This document shows positions 1 through 6,481 of a DNA stretch of 64,000 nt, piece after piece (within the stretch, counting starts at the first letter, position 1; each line of letters starts with the position of its first letter). The notes beneath the pieces were generated by a model. The model saw nothing but the letters and a program-made list of their open reading frames with translations. It did no database searches and was not told the origin of the DNA. The stretch covers positions 124,001 through 188,000 of the forward strand of contig CBFHAI010000001.1 in assembly GCA_965653565.1 (NCBI GenBank), read 5' to 3'. Both the position numbers and the translations under genes were made by a program. Source of the stretch: JALCLA01 sp965653565. GTDB taxonomy: Bacteria; Pseudomonadota; Gammaproteobacteria; Xanthomonadales; Xanthomonadaceae.

Positions 1-1092
1 GCCGCCGCCTTCGACGCGGCGCGCAGCCTCGGCCATCGTCCGCTCGCCGCGTTCGTGCGCGTCGCCTTGCCGCTTGCGCGTCCGGCCTGGATCGCCGGCC
101 TCGTGCTCGCGCTGCTCGAAACTCTGGCCGATTTCGGCACGGTGTCGATTCTCGGCGTCGATACGTTCACCACCGCCATTTACAAGACCTGGTACGGCTT
201 GTATTCGCTGCCGGCCGCAGCGCAGCTGTCGTGCCTGCTGCTGGTGCTGGTGATCGTCGCGCTCGTCATCGAATCCTTGCTACGCGGCCGCGGCCGCGAA
301 ACCGAGCGTGCGACGCGGCCGATGCCGCGCATCCGTCTGCGTGGTTTTGCCGCCTTCGCGGCGTTTGCGTTCGCGTTCGCGATTTTCGCGCTCGGTTTCG
401 GCGTGCCCGCGCTGCGCCTGCTGGCTTGGGCGATGCAGACGCGCGTGCCGGTGATGCCGTTGCTCGAAGTCGCCGGCAACACGGTCGTGCTCGGAGTTTC
501 CGTGGCGCTGGTCGTCGCCGCGCTCGGCCTTGCGCTGGCATTGATCGAACGCCGCGCACCGCAGGATCGCTGGATTCGCACGCCGGCCTTCCTCGCCAAT
601 CTCGGCTACGCGATTCCGGGCACGGTGCTGGCCGTGGCGATGATGTTGCTGCTGCTCGGGCTCGAACATCGAGCCGCGCAGTGGGGCTGGTCGATCGCGT
701 TGTCGTCGAGTGCGTTCGCGGTGGTCGCGGCGCTCGCCACGCGCTTCCTGCGCGTCGGCCACGGTGCGCTCGATGCCGGCTTGCGCGGCGTACGGGTCGA
801 ACTGATCGAGTCGGCGCGCGTGCTCGGCGTCGGTCCGTGGCAGCGACTGCGGCGCGTGACGCTGCCGCTGCTGCGGCCCAGCCTGCTCGCGGCGCTGCTG
901 CTGGCCGGCGTGGAGACGATGAAGGAAATGCCGGCCACGCTGATGCTGCGTCCGTTCGGCTGGGACACGCTGGCGGTGAAGATCTACGGCTACACCAGCG
1001 AAGGTCTATGGCACGAAGCGGCCTGGCCGGCGTTGCTGCTGGTCGTCGTCGGCCTGCTGCCGGTGCGCTGGCTGGTGCGCGCGCAAAGTTGA
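1..1092 (+). CDS. Iron(III)-type ABC transporter permease, two fused permease halves (5' end missing)
   Basis: The reading frame is open from base 1, so the gene starts outside the window; 363 codons are visible. The protein is hydrophobic with many membrane segments. Two EAA-type loops that contact the ATPase are visible. One is at the very start (FDAARSLG, then VALPLARP) and one near residue 270 (ESARVLG, then RRVTLPLLRP). Two loops in one chain is the FbpB/SfuB layout of ferric iron permeases, which work in the inner membrane with a periplasmic binding protein and an ATPase. Neither partner is seen downstream, so they should lie to the left. The exact substrate is inferred from family resemblance. 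Confidence 0.85.
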   Translation, partial: AAAFDAARSLGHRPLAAFVRVALPLARPAWIAGLVLALLETLADFGTVSILGVDTFTTAIYKTWYGLYSLPAAAQLSCLLLVLVIVALVIESLLRGRGRETERATRPMPRIRLRGFAAFAAFAFAFAIFALGFGVPALRLLAWAMQTRVPVMPLLEVAGNTVVLGVSVALVVAALGLALALIERRAPQDRWIRTPAFLANLGYAIPGTVLAVAMMLLLLGLEHRAAQWGWSIALSSSAFAVVAALATRFLRVGHGALDAGLRGVRVELIESARVLGVGPWQRLRRVTLPLLRPSLLAALLLAGVETMKEMPATLMLRPFGWDTLAVKIYGYTSEGLWHEAAWPALLLVVVGLLPVRWLVRAQS

Positions 1093-1131
1093 GATCGACG
1101 CGCGGCGCTCCCGCTCCGCCCGCATGCGGTC

Positions 1132-1140
1132 TGCGATAAT
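1132..1140 (+). promoter_or_regulatory. Extended -10 promoter candidate for gcvT
   Basis: TGCGATAAT matches an extended -10 (TGn then GATAAT). No good -35 is visible. Transcription would start near 1147, giving a leader of about 26 bases before gcvT. The identical nine bases occur upstream of the methyltransferase at 24178-24186. Confidence 0.4.
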
Positions 1141-1172
1141 TGCGATCTCCTCCGTTTCCGCCGGATCGCGCC

Positions 1173-2273
1173 ATGCCCCAGAAGACCATCCTCAACGACA
1201 CCCATCGCGCGCTCGGCGCCAAGATGGTCGACTTCGGCGGCTGGGACATGCCGATCAGCTACGGCTCGCAGATCGACGAACACCATCAGGTGCGGCGCGA
1301 CGCCGGCATGTTCGACGTCTCGCACATGACCGTGGTCGATCTGTCCGGCCCGCGCACGCGCGAATTCCTGCGCCACCTGCTCGCCAACAGCGTCGACAAG
1401 CTCAAGTCGCCGGGCAAGGCGCTCTACACCTGCATGCTCGACGAGAAGGGCGGCGTGATCGACGACCTCATCGTCTATTTCCTGCAGGACGATTTCTTCC
1501 GTCTGGTGGTGAACGCGGCCACGCGCGAGAAAGACCTGGCCTGGATCCGGCGCCAGGCCAAGGCCTTCGACGTCACCGTCATCGAGCGCTCGGAGCTGTC
1601 GATGATCGCGGTGCAGGGGCCGAACGCGCGCGCCAGAACCATCGCCCTGCTGGCGCCGGAAAGCCGCGCGAAAGTGGAAGCGCTCGGCAAGTTCGCGGCG
1701 GTGCAGGCCGACGGCAGCGGCGGCGAATCGCTCTTCATCGCACGCACCGGCTACACCGGCGAGGACGGTTTCGAGATCGTGCTGCCGCACGAACAGGCGG
1801 TCGCGTTCTGGAATCGTCTGCTCGACGCCGGCGTCAAACCGGCGGGCCTGGGTGCACGCGATACCTTGCGCCTGGAAGCGGGCATGAATCTCTACGGCCA
1901 GGACATGGACGAAAGCGTGTCGCCGTACGAGGCCGGCCTGGCCTGGACCATCGCCCTCGACGAAGCGCGCCCGTTCATCGGCCGCGACGTGCTCGAAAAG
2001 CAAAAGAAAAGCGGCGCGCCGCGTCGTCTGATCGGCCTGGTGATGGACGAAAAAGGTGTGCTGCGTCACGGCCAGACGGTGCTCACCGCGGCCGGCAACG
2101 GCGAAATCCTGTCCGGTTCCTTTTCGCCGACGCTCGGCAAATCGATCGCGTTCGCGCGCGTGCCGGCCGGCGAACTGGGCGCGGTGCGCGTCGAGATCCG
2201 CGGCCGCGAAGTGCCGGTGCGCGTGGTGAAGTATCCGTTCGTGCGCGACGGCAAGGCTTGCGAGGGCGTATAG
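1173..2273 (+). CDS. gcvT: Glycine cleavage system aminomethyltransferase (T protein)
   Basis: The T protein takes the aminomethyl group from lipoylated H protein and passes its methylene to tetrahydrofolate, releasing ammonia. The 366 residues match the usual family length. The N-terminus (HRALGAKMVDFGGWDMP) and the FDVSHM, YTGEDGFE and GLGARDTLRLEAGMNLYG blocks are classic GcvT signatures. The ATG at 1173 was chosen because similarity begins there; an upstream in-frame codon at 1140 would add residues that look non-native. gcvH follows 85 bases downstream on the same strand, so the two probably act together, while gcvP is not in the window. It is a cytoplasmic enzyme of one-carbon metabolism. 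Confidence 0.97.
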   Translation: MPQKTILNDTHRALGAKMVDFGGWDMPISYGSQIDEHHQVRRDAGMFDVSHMTVVDLSGPRTREFLRHLLANSVDKLKSPGKALYTCMLDEKGGVIDDLIVYFLQDDFFRLVVNAATREKDLAWIRRQAKAFDVTVIERSELSMIAVQGPNARARTIALLAPESRAKVEALGKFAAVQADGSGGESLFIARTGYTGEDGFEIVLPHEQAVAFWNRLLDAGVKPAGLGARDTLRLEAGMNLYGQDMDESVSPYEAGLAWTIALDEARPFIGRDVLEKQKKSGAPRRLIGLVMDEKGVLRHGQTVLTAAGNGEILSGSFSPTLGKSIAFARVPAGELGAVRVEIRGREVPVRVVKYPFVRDGKACEGV

Positions 2274-2358
2274 CCCGGACGAGTTGCGCGAAACGGCGCG
2301 CGCAACCCCTCGTGTACAATTCCGCCGCGTTTGGCCATCCCCACTCCGGAGCAATGCG

Positions 2359-2754
2359 ATGAACGAGATCCCCGGCGACCTGAAATTCCTGCGCTCGCAC
2401 GAGTGGGCGCGCGTCGACGACAACGGCCGCGTGACGATCGGCATTTCCGAGCATGCCCAGGCGCAGCTCGGCGACCTCGTCTATGTCGAGCTGCCGAACG
2501 TCGGCGACCATGTCGATCAGAACGGTTCGTGCGCCGTGGTCGAGTCGGTGAAAGCCGCATCCGACATCTATAGCCCGGTGGCGGGCAAGATCGTCGCGGT
2601 CAATCAGGCGCTGGCCGACAAGCCCGAGACCATCAACGAAGATGCCTACGGCGAGGGCTGGATCTTCACCGTCGAACCGGAAGACCTCGGCCAGCTCGAA
2701 GAGCTGCTCACGCCGGACGACTACGCCGCGATGATCGAGGAAGAAGCCGACTGA
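2359..2754 (+). CDS. gcvH: Glycine cleavage system H protein
   Basis: This small lipoyl carrier shuttles the aminomethyl intermediate between the P, T and L proteins. It has 131 residues, the normal length. The lipoylation lysine sits in the ESVKAASDIYSP motif, and the GDLVYVELPNVGD block is typical. The start at 2359 follows GGAGCAATGCG; an ATG five bases upstream is closed after one further codon. TACAAT at 2315-2320 could be the -10 of a separate promoter between gcvT and gcvH, though no convincing -35 accompanies it. A strong hairpin follows the stop codon. Confidence 0.97.
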   Translation: MNEIPGDLKFLRSHEWARVDDNGRVTIGISEHAQAQLGDLVYVELPNVGDHVDQNGSCAVVESVKAASDIYSPVAGKIVAVNQALADKPETINEDAYGEGWIFTVEPEDLGQLEELLTPDDYAAMIEEEAD

Positions 2755-2780
2755 GGTCTGGCTCGACCTCGTGCTGCACC

Positions 2781-2804
2781 TTCCGGCCGCTTTCGCGGCC
2801 GGAA
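2781..2804 (+). terminator. Hairpin terminator after gcvH
   Basis: TTCCGGCCGC and GCGGCCGGAA form a perfect 10-bp stem around a TTTC loop, 27 bases after the gcvH stop. The T-rich tail is weak, so termination may be partial. Confidence 0.6.
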
Positions 2805-3391
2805 TGCTTTCCGGCCTGCGTCTTTTACTTTTCGGCGCCGCTCGATGCCGCGTCCGCCGACTCGCATCGCGATCGGTTGCCGGCGAAATCTTCCGGCGCG
2901 AAGCGCGCGCCGGGTGCCGTGTCGATCGGCGCGACGCTCGGCGCCGCATCCGGTGCAGCGACGAAAAAAATCCCCTCGAACGATCGCTCGCGACGGAAAT
3001 TTTCCGTCCGATGCGTGCATTCGTCGTCGCAGTTTTCGCGCAGTTCGCGCATTTTCGATTGTGCGGCGCAGGAAATCGGCGTCGTCGGCGCGCTCGCGCG
3101 CGGCGCCGTGTTGTCGTCAATTCAGGCCGCCGACGCGCGCGAGAGATGCGCGCTCGCCGGCGCTCGCGCGGCGCGTCGGATGCGCCGCGAAAAACACGCG
3201 TCGCGCGAACGGATTTCATTGCAGCACGGGAAAAATGCGCAATCCGTATTTTTTCTGGCGCGCGTTCGAGCGGCGATACGCGCGTCGACGCGCGCCTTCG
3301 ATGCGTCCGGATCGGCGTCCTTCGCGCTGTCCGGCGCGCGCGTCGAGCGCGCCGCAGCGACGCCGCGCGCGAAAAAAAATCCGCGCAGTTG
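2805..3391. other. CGCG-rich non-coding stretch with A-tracts; no gene recognised
   Basis: About 590 bases hold no convincing gene. Several frames stay open by chance because stop codons are rare at this composition, but their translations are Arg/Ala-rich, match no family and lack ribosome sites. The stretch is unusually rich in CGCG/GCGC and is broken by runs of five to eight A at about 2963, 3190, 3232 and 3371. A small perfect palindrome, GACGGAAA and TTTCCGTC around one T, lies at 2992-3008. I see no transposase remnant, tRNA or origin-like DnaA boxes. Confidence 0.5.
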
Positions 3392-3420
3392 TTGACAGTG
3401 TGATTTCGCGTGTTTAGTTT
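3392..3420 (+). promoter_or_regulatory. Promoter of the candidate small RNA
   Basis: A consensus -35 TTGACA at 3392-3397 is followed after exactly 17 bases by TAGTTT at 3415-3420, a weak -10. Transcription would start near 3427, just before a stem-loop. Confidence 0.5.
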
Positions 3421-3426
3421 TCGCCC

Positions 3427-3618
3427 AGCAGACGCTTCTGCGAGAGACGGTGATAGAGATCGGAATTAAACTCTGGAGTGCACGCGGCGAACACGCCGCG
3501 CAAGAATCCACCTCGGTGGTTCCAGGCCCCGTCTCCCTCAAATTTCCGGGCGCGCACTCTGCGCCGAAGTACCGATCCGACGAATACGACGCCCGTGTCC
3601 GAGTGACGCGGGCGTTTT
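3427..3618 (+). ncRNA. Candidate structured small RNA, family not recognised
   Basis: The interval between a TTGACA promoter and an intrinsic terminator codes for no plausible protein but folds well. GCAGA/TCTGC form a hairpin at 3428-3441. GAGACGG (3444-3450) pairs with CCGTCTC (3529-3535) as a closing stem. Inside it are a perfect CGCGGCG/CGCCGCG hairpin (3484-3501) and CCACC/GGTGG (3509-3520). A terminator closes the unit at 3589-3618. At about 190 nt it is near the size of 6S RNA, but I cannot find the 6S central bubble pattern, the SRP GGAA loop or a tmRNA tag. It could also be a long leader of the H1-like gene if the terminator leaks. Confidence 0.45.
3589..3618 (+). terminator. Intrinsic terminator of the candidate small RNA
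   Basis: ACGCCCGTGTC (3589-3599) pairs with GACGCGGGCGT (3605-3615) with one G-U pair, followed by a run of four T starting inside the stem's last base. It separates the putative RNA from the downstream H1-like gene. A second perfect hairpin, GCGGCGC/GCGCCGC with a GTTT loop, lies at 3624-3641. Confidence 0.65.
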
Positions 3619-3712
3619 CGTATGCGGCGCGTTTGCGCCGCGAATACCGGGCGAATAGCCCACTGGGCATGCTGCAAAAAGCTGAAAGCCAACTGACGAG
3701 GAGCTAACTGCT

Positions 3713-4090
3713 ATGGCTATGAAGAAAGCGACGAAGAAAACTGCCGCGAAGAAAGCGGCCAAGAAACCGGCGGCCAAGAAGGCTGCTGCCAAGAAGCGTC
3801 CGGCCGCCAAGAAGGCAGCCGCGAAGAAGCGTCCGGCGGCCAAGAAGGCCACCCGTAAAGCTGCGGCGAAGAAGCGCCCGGCAGCCAAGAAGGCTGCGGC
3901 GAAGAAGCGTCCGGCTGCGAAGAAGGCTGCCAAGAAACCGGCCGCCAAGAAGCGCGCTGCCAAGAAGCCGGCGGCCAAGAAGGGAGCCAAGAAGGCTGCC
4001 AAGAAGGCCGCCAAAAAGCCTGCTGCCCGCCGCGCTTCCAAGAAGCCGGCGTCGGTGATGCCGGCGGCGCCTGTCGCACCGGTGATGTAA
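3713..4090 (+). CDS. Histone H1-like alanine/lysine-rich DNA-binding protein
   Basis: The 125 residues consist almost entirely of Lys, Ala, Pro and Arg in degenerate repeats of the type AAAKKRPAAKK and KKPAAKK. Only the C-terminus (SVMPAAPVAPVM) differs. Such proteins resemble the C-terminal tail of eukaryotic H1 and bind and condense DNA; they are known in several beta- and gammaproteobacteria. The repeats are tandem and slippage-prone, so length probably varies between strains. The start is well supported by GAGGAG at 3698-3703, nine bases before the ATG; a second in-frame ATG lies six bases on. It forms a single-gene unit ended by a strong terminator. A role in nucleoid organisation is inferred from composition. 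Confidence 0.85.
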   Translation: MAMKKATKKTAAKKAAKKPAAKKAAAKKRPAAKKAAAKKRPAAKKATRKAAAKKRPAAKKAAAKKRPAAKKAAKKPAAKKRAAKKPAAKKGAKKAAKKAAKKPAARRASKKPASVMPAAPVAPVM

Positions 4091-4116
4091 CGACGTCTCG
4101 ATTGTCGTAGTCCGAA

Positions 4117-4154
4117 CTCTCTCCCTGTTTGCCCAGGCAGGGAGAGAGAATTTT
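4117..4154 (+). terminator. Strong intrinsic terminator after the H1-like gene
   Basis: CTCTCTCCCTG (4117-4127) pairs perfectly with CAGGGAGAGAG (4138-4148), followed by AATTTT. Confidence 0.85.
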
Positions 4155-4200
4155 CAGGCGGCAGATTCAGGCGCCGGTGTTGCGAGTCCGCTCGCAGCGA

Positions 4201-4257
4201 TTCGAAAGCGTCACGACGACGCCTTCGATGCCGAATTCAAAAGCGTCACGACGACGC
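4201..4257. repeat. Two 22-bp direct repeats in a gene-free stretch
   Basis: TTCGAAAGCGTCACGACGAC continued by GC at 4201-4222 recurs at 4236-4257 with one change (21 of 22 identical), spaced 35 bases apart. The repeats lie in the 275-base stretch 4155-4429 between the H1 terminator and the serine hydrolase stop, where I see no gene. Confidence 0.7.
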
Positions 4258-4429
4258 GATCCGCGGCACGATCGACCGGCGTGAGTCTTCCGTCGCCGAT
4301 CGCGGGCCGCACGAATTCCGCAACTTCCGCCGTCATGCGCCTGCTGTCGCAGGTCGCCGCCCTTTGCTTCGCTGAGCCGATCGTCAATCGGAGGGAGCGT
4401 GGCGCTCGCCACCGGCGATCGCAAAACGA

Positions 4430-5665
4430 TCAGCGCCGGCGCGACCGCGGGCTGACCTTGTGCAGTTCCAGCCAGTCGCGCTGCGGCAATCCGAGATAGC
4501 GATCGAGCGCCGTCGGGAACAATCCGGTCGGCACGCCGCTCTCGCAATTCCACACCATCGCGAAACCGAAACCGTGTTCGGGCAGCAGCCCGATGATGCC
4601 GCGATAACCCTGCACCGCGCCGGCGTGGAAGATCAGCGGCGTGCCGGAATAATCGTAGACGCGCCAGCCCAGCCCGTAGTGCGCATCGTCGAGCCGCTCG
4701 CGCCGCCACGGCGAACCGCCGACTTCGCCGGGCGTGGTGACCAGCGCCGACTGCACGCTTGCCAGCACGTCCGGCGAGATCACGTCGGGCCGCTGGCCGA
4801 GCTGCGCGCGCACCCACAGACCCAGATCGTGGATGCTGGCGTTGACGCCGGCCGCGGGCGGAATCCGGTAATAGGTTTCCTTCGGCCGCACCGGCACCCA
4901 GCGGCCGTTCTGCCGCACGTGCGGACGCGCCCAGCTGTTGCTGGCTTCGAGGGCGTCGCGTCCGTAAGTCGCGCTGTACATGCCGAGCGGATGGAAGATG
5001 CGCTTCTCGACCTGGTGCGAATAGAAATCGCCGGTGGCGGCGAACACCAGGTCGCCGATCAGGCTGAAGGCGATGTTCTGGTAGCTGTAGCACTGCCCGG
5101 CGTCGCAGATGGTCGGCACGCTTTCGAGCTTGGCCACCAGCAGCGGATAGGGTTCGTCGGCTTCGAGCAGGCGATCGTGCGTGTTGTGCGGCAGGCCGAC
5201 CTGGTGGCTGAGGATGTCCTTCACCGTCAGCGTCTGCGCCGAGTTCAGATTCTTCAGCTTGAAGGCGGGCAGGTGATCGACCAACCGCGTGTCCCAGCGC
5301 AGCGCGCCTTCCTCCACCAGCATCGCGCTGAGGGTGCCGGCGAAGGCCTTCGACAGCGAAGCGATGCGAAACACCGTGTCGACTTCGACCGGCTTGCGGC
5401 TGACGGTGTCGACCACCCCGAAGCCGCGTTCGAGCAGCACCTTGTCGTCCTGCACCATGGTCACGGCCAGGCCGCTGATCTTGGCCTCGGCGACGATGCG
5501 TTCGGCCAGATTTTCGATCTGGCGCGCGAGCGCGGCCTGGTCGCGCGGCGACAGCAGCGGACGGCTCGGCGGGGCGACGTAATCGGGCAGGCTGGCCGCA
5601 TCGAGCGCGACCGCCGGTGCGGCTTGCCACGCGAGCGCGACGAGGGTCACGAGGAGCCGCTTCAT
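4430..5665 (-). CDS. Secreted serine hydrolase of the beta-lactamase / class C fold
   Basis: The 411-residue protein begins with a signal peptide (MKRLLVTLVALAWQAAPAVA). The SxxK nucleophile motif is S103-L-S-K106, the YxN motif is Y195-Q-N197, and HAGAVQGY stands where class C enzymes have KTG. This set is typical of Pfam Beta-lactamase (PF00144) family members, which act as esterases, D-aminopeptidases or penicillin-binding proteins; true beta-lactamase activity cannot be claimed. The start at 5665 was preferred over one eight codons upstream because the signal peptide begins there. The gene is divergent from lemA, and its substrate is unknown. Confidence 0.9.
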   Translation of the reverse strand: MKRLLVTLVALAWQAAPAVALDAASLPDYVAPPSRPLLSPRDQAALARQIENLAERIVAEAKISGLAVTMVQDDKVLLERGFGVVDTVSRKPVEVDTVFRIASLSKAFAGTLSAMLVEEGALRWDTRLVDHLPAFKLKNLNSAQTLTVKDILSHQVGLPHNTHDRLLEADEPYPLLVAKLESVPTICDAGQCYSYQNIAFSLIGDLVFAATGDFYSHQVEKRIFHPLGMYSATYGRDALEASNSWARPHVRQNGRWVPVRPKETYYRIPPAAGVNASIHDLGLWVRAQLGQRPDVISPDVLASVQSALVTTPGEVGGSPWRRERLDDAHYGLGWRVYDYSGTPLIFHAGAVQGYRGIIGLLPEHGFGFAMVWNCESGVPTGLFPTALDRYLGLPQRDWLELHKVSPRSRRR

Positions 5666-5799
5666 GAGTCTGACTTTCGTACGCCGCACGGCCTGCGTAT
5701 GCTTGATTGCGCGTTGCGCATCTTAGCGCGATCCCGGCCGGCCTGCGGCGTGCTGCACTTCGCGTTGATTCGCACGTTTACCTCGCATAGGAGAAGCAC

Positions 5800-6405
5800 A
5801 TGTCGGTCCTGTTTTCGTTCCTCGTGCTGATCGTCGTGGTCGTGGTGCTCGGCGGCTGGGCGGTCGGCATCTACAACGGCCTGGTGACGGCGCGCAACGC
5901 CTACAAGAATGCGTTCGCACAGATCGACGTGCAGCTCAGCCGGCGCTACGACCTGATCCCGAACCTGGTCGAAACCGCCAAGGCCTACCTTTCGCATGAG
6001 CGCGAAACGCTCGAAGCGGTGGTCGCTGCGCGTTCGCGCGCAGTCTCCGGATTGGGCGCGGCGAAGGCCAGCCCGGGCGATCCGGCCGCGATGCAACAGC
6101 TGGCCAGCGCCGATGCCGGACTCAGCGGTGCACTCGGCCGCCTGATGATGGTGGCCGAAGCGTATCCGGATCTGAAAGCCAACCAGAACATGATGCAGCT
6201 CACCGAAGAGCTCACTTCCACCGAGAACAAGGTGGCTTTCGCGCGCCAGGCTTACAACGACCAGGTGATGAGCTACAACAACAAGCGCGAAGTGTTCCCG
6301 AACAACCTGCTGGCCGGCGCCTTCCAGTTCCATCCGGCCGCGCTGCTCGAGATCACCGAAGCCGACGCCCACAAACGCGAAGCGCCGAAGGTGTCGTTCT
6401 CCTGA
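5800..6405 (+). CDS. lemA: LemA family protein
   Basis: The 201-residue protein has an N-terminal membrane anchor of about 20 hydrophobic residues followed by a helical domain. Family signatures are visible: WAVGIYNGLVTARN, then AFAQIDVQLSRRYDLIPNLV near residues 40-60 and YNDQVMSYNNKRE near 155. LemA proteins are membrane-anchored helical proteins of poorly defined function, often encoded beside an M48 peptidase, as here (76 bases downstream). AGGAG seven bases upstream of the ATG fixes the start. The two genes probably form an operon; a shared role in membrane protein quality control is inferred only from this recurring pairing. Confidence 0.95.
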   Translation: MSVLFSFLVLIVVVVVLGGWAVGIYNGLVTARNAYKNAFAQIDVQLSRRYDLIPNLVETAKAYLSHERETLEAVVAARSRAVSGLGAAKASPGDPAAMQQLASADAGLSGALGRLMMVAEAYPDLKANQNMMQLTEELTSTENKVAFARQAYNDQVMSYNNKREVFPNNLLAGAFQFHPAALLEITEADAHKREAPKVSFS

Positions 6406-6481
6406 TCGCCGCCGTCTGCACCGGGCCCGCCGGTCCGCTGCAGGCGCGCCTTTCGTCCATGTCCAGCGGGCAGGGTCAGCG

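Noticed and set aside
2771..3417. Overlapping open frames of 170 to 210 codons upstream of the candidate small RNA
   Set aside because: Three frames are open at once because stop codons are rare; all are Arg/Ala-rich and lack ribosome sites and family features.
3427..3618. 6S RNA, SRP RNA or tmRNA identity for the structured transcript
   Set aside because: The 6S central bubble and long closing stem, the SRP GGAA loop and a tmRNA tag frame are not recognisable. I keep it as an unassigned candidate.
3713..4090. CRISPR-like repeat array in the H1-like region
   Set aside because: The repeats are in-frame codons for Lys/Ala without unique spacers of fixed length.
4430..5665. Antibiotic-resistance beta-lactamase
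   Set aside because: The motifs fit the broad serine hydrolase family with HAG in place of KTG, so beta-lactam hydrolysis is not supported.
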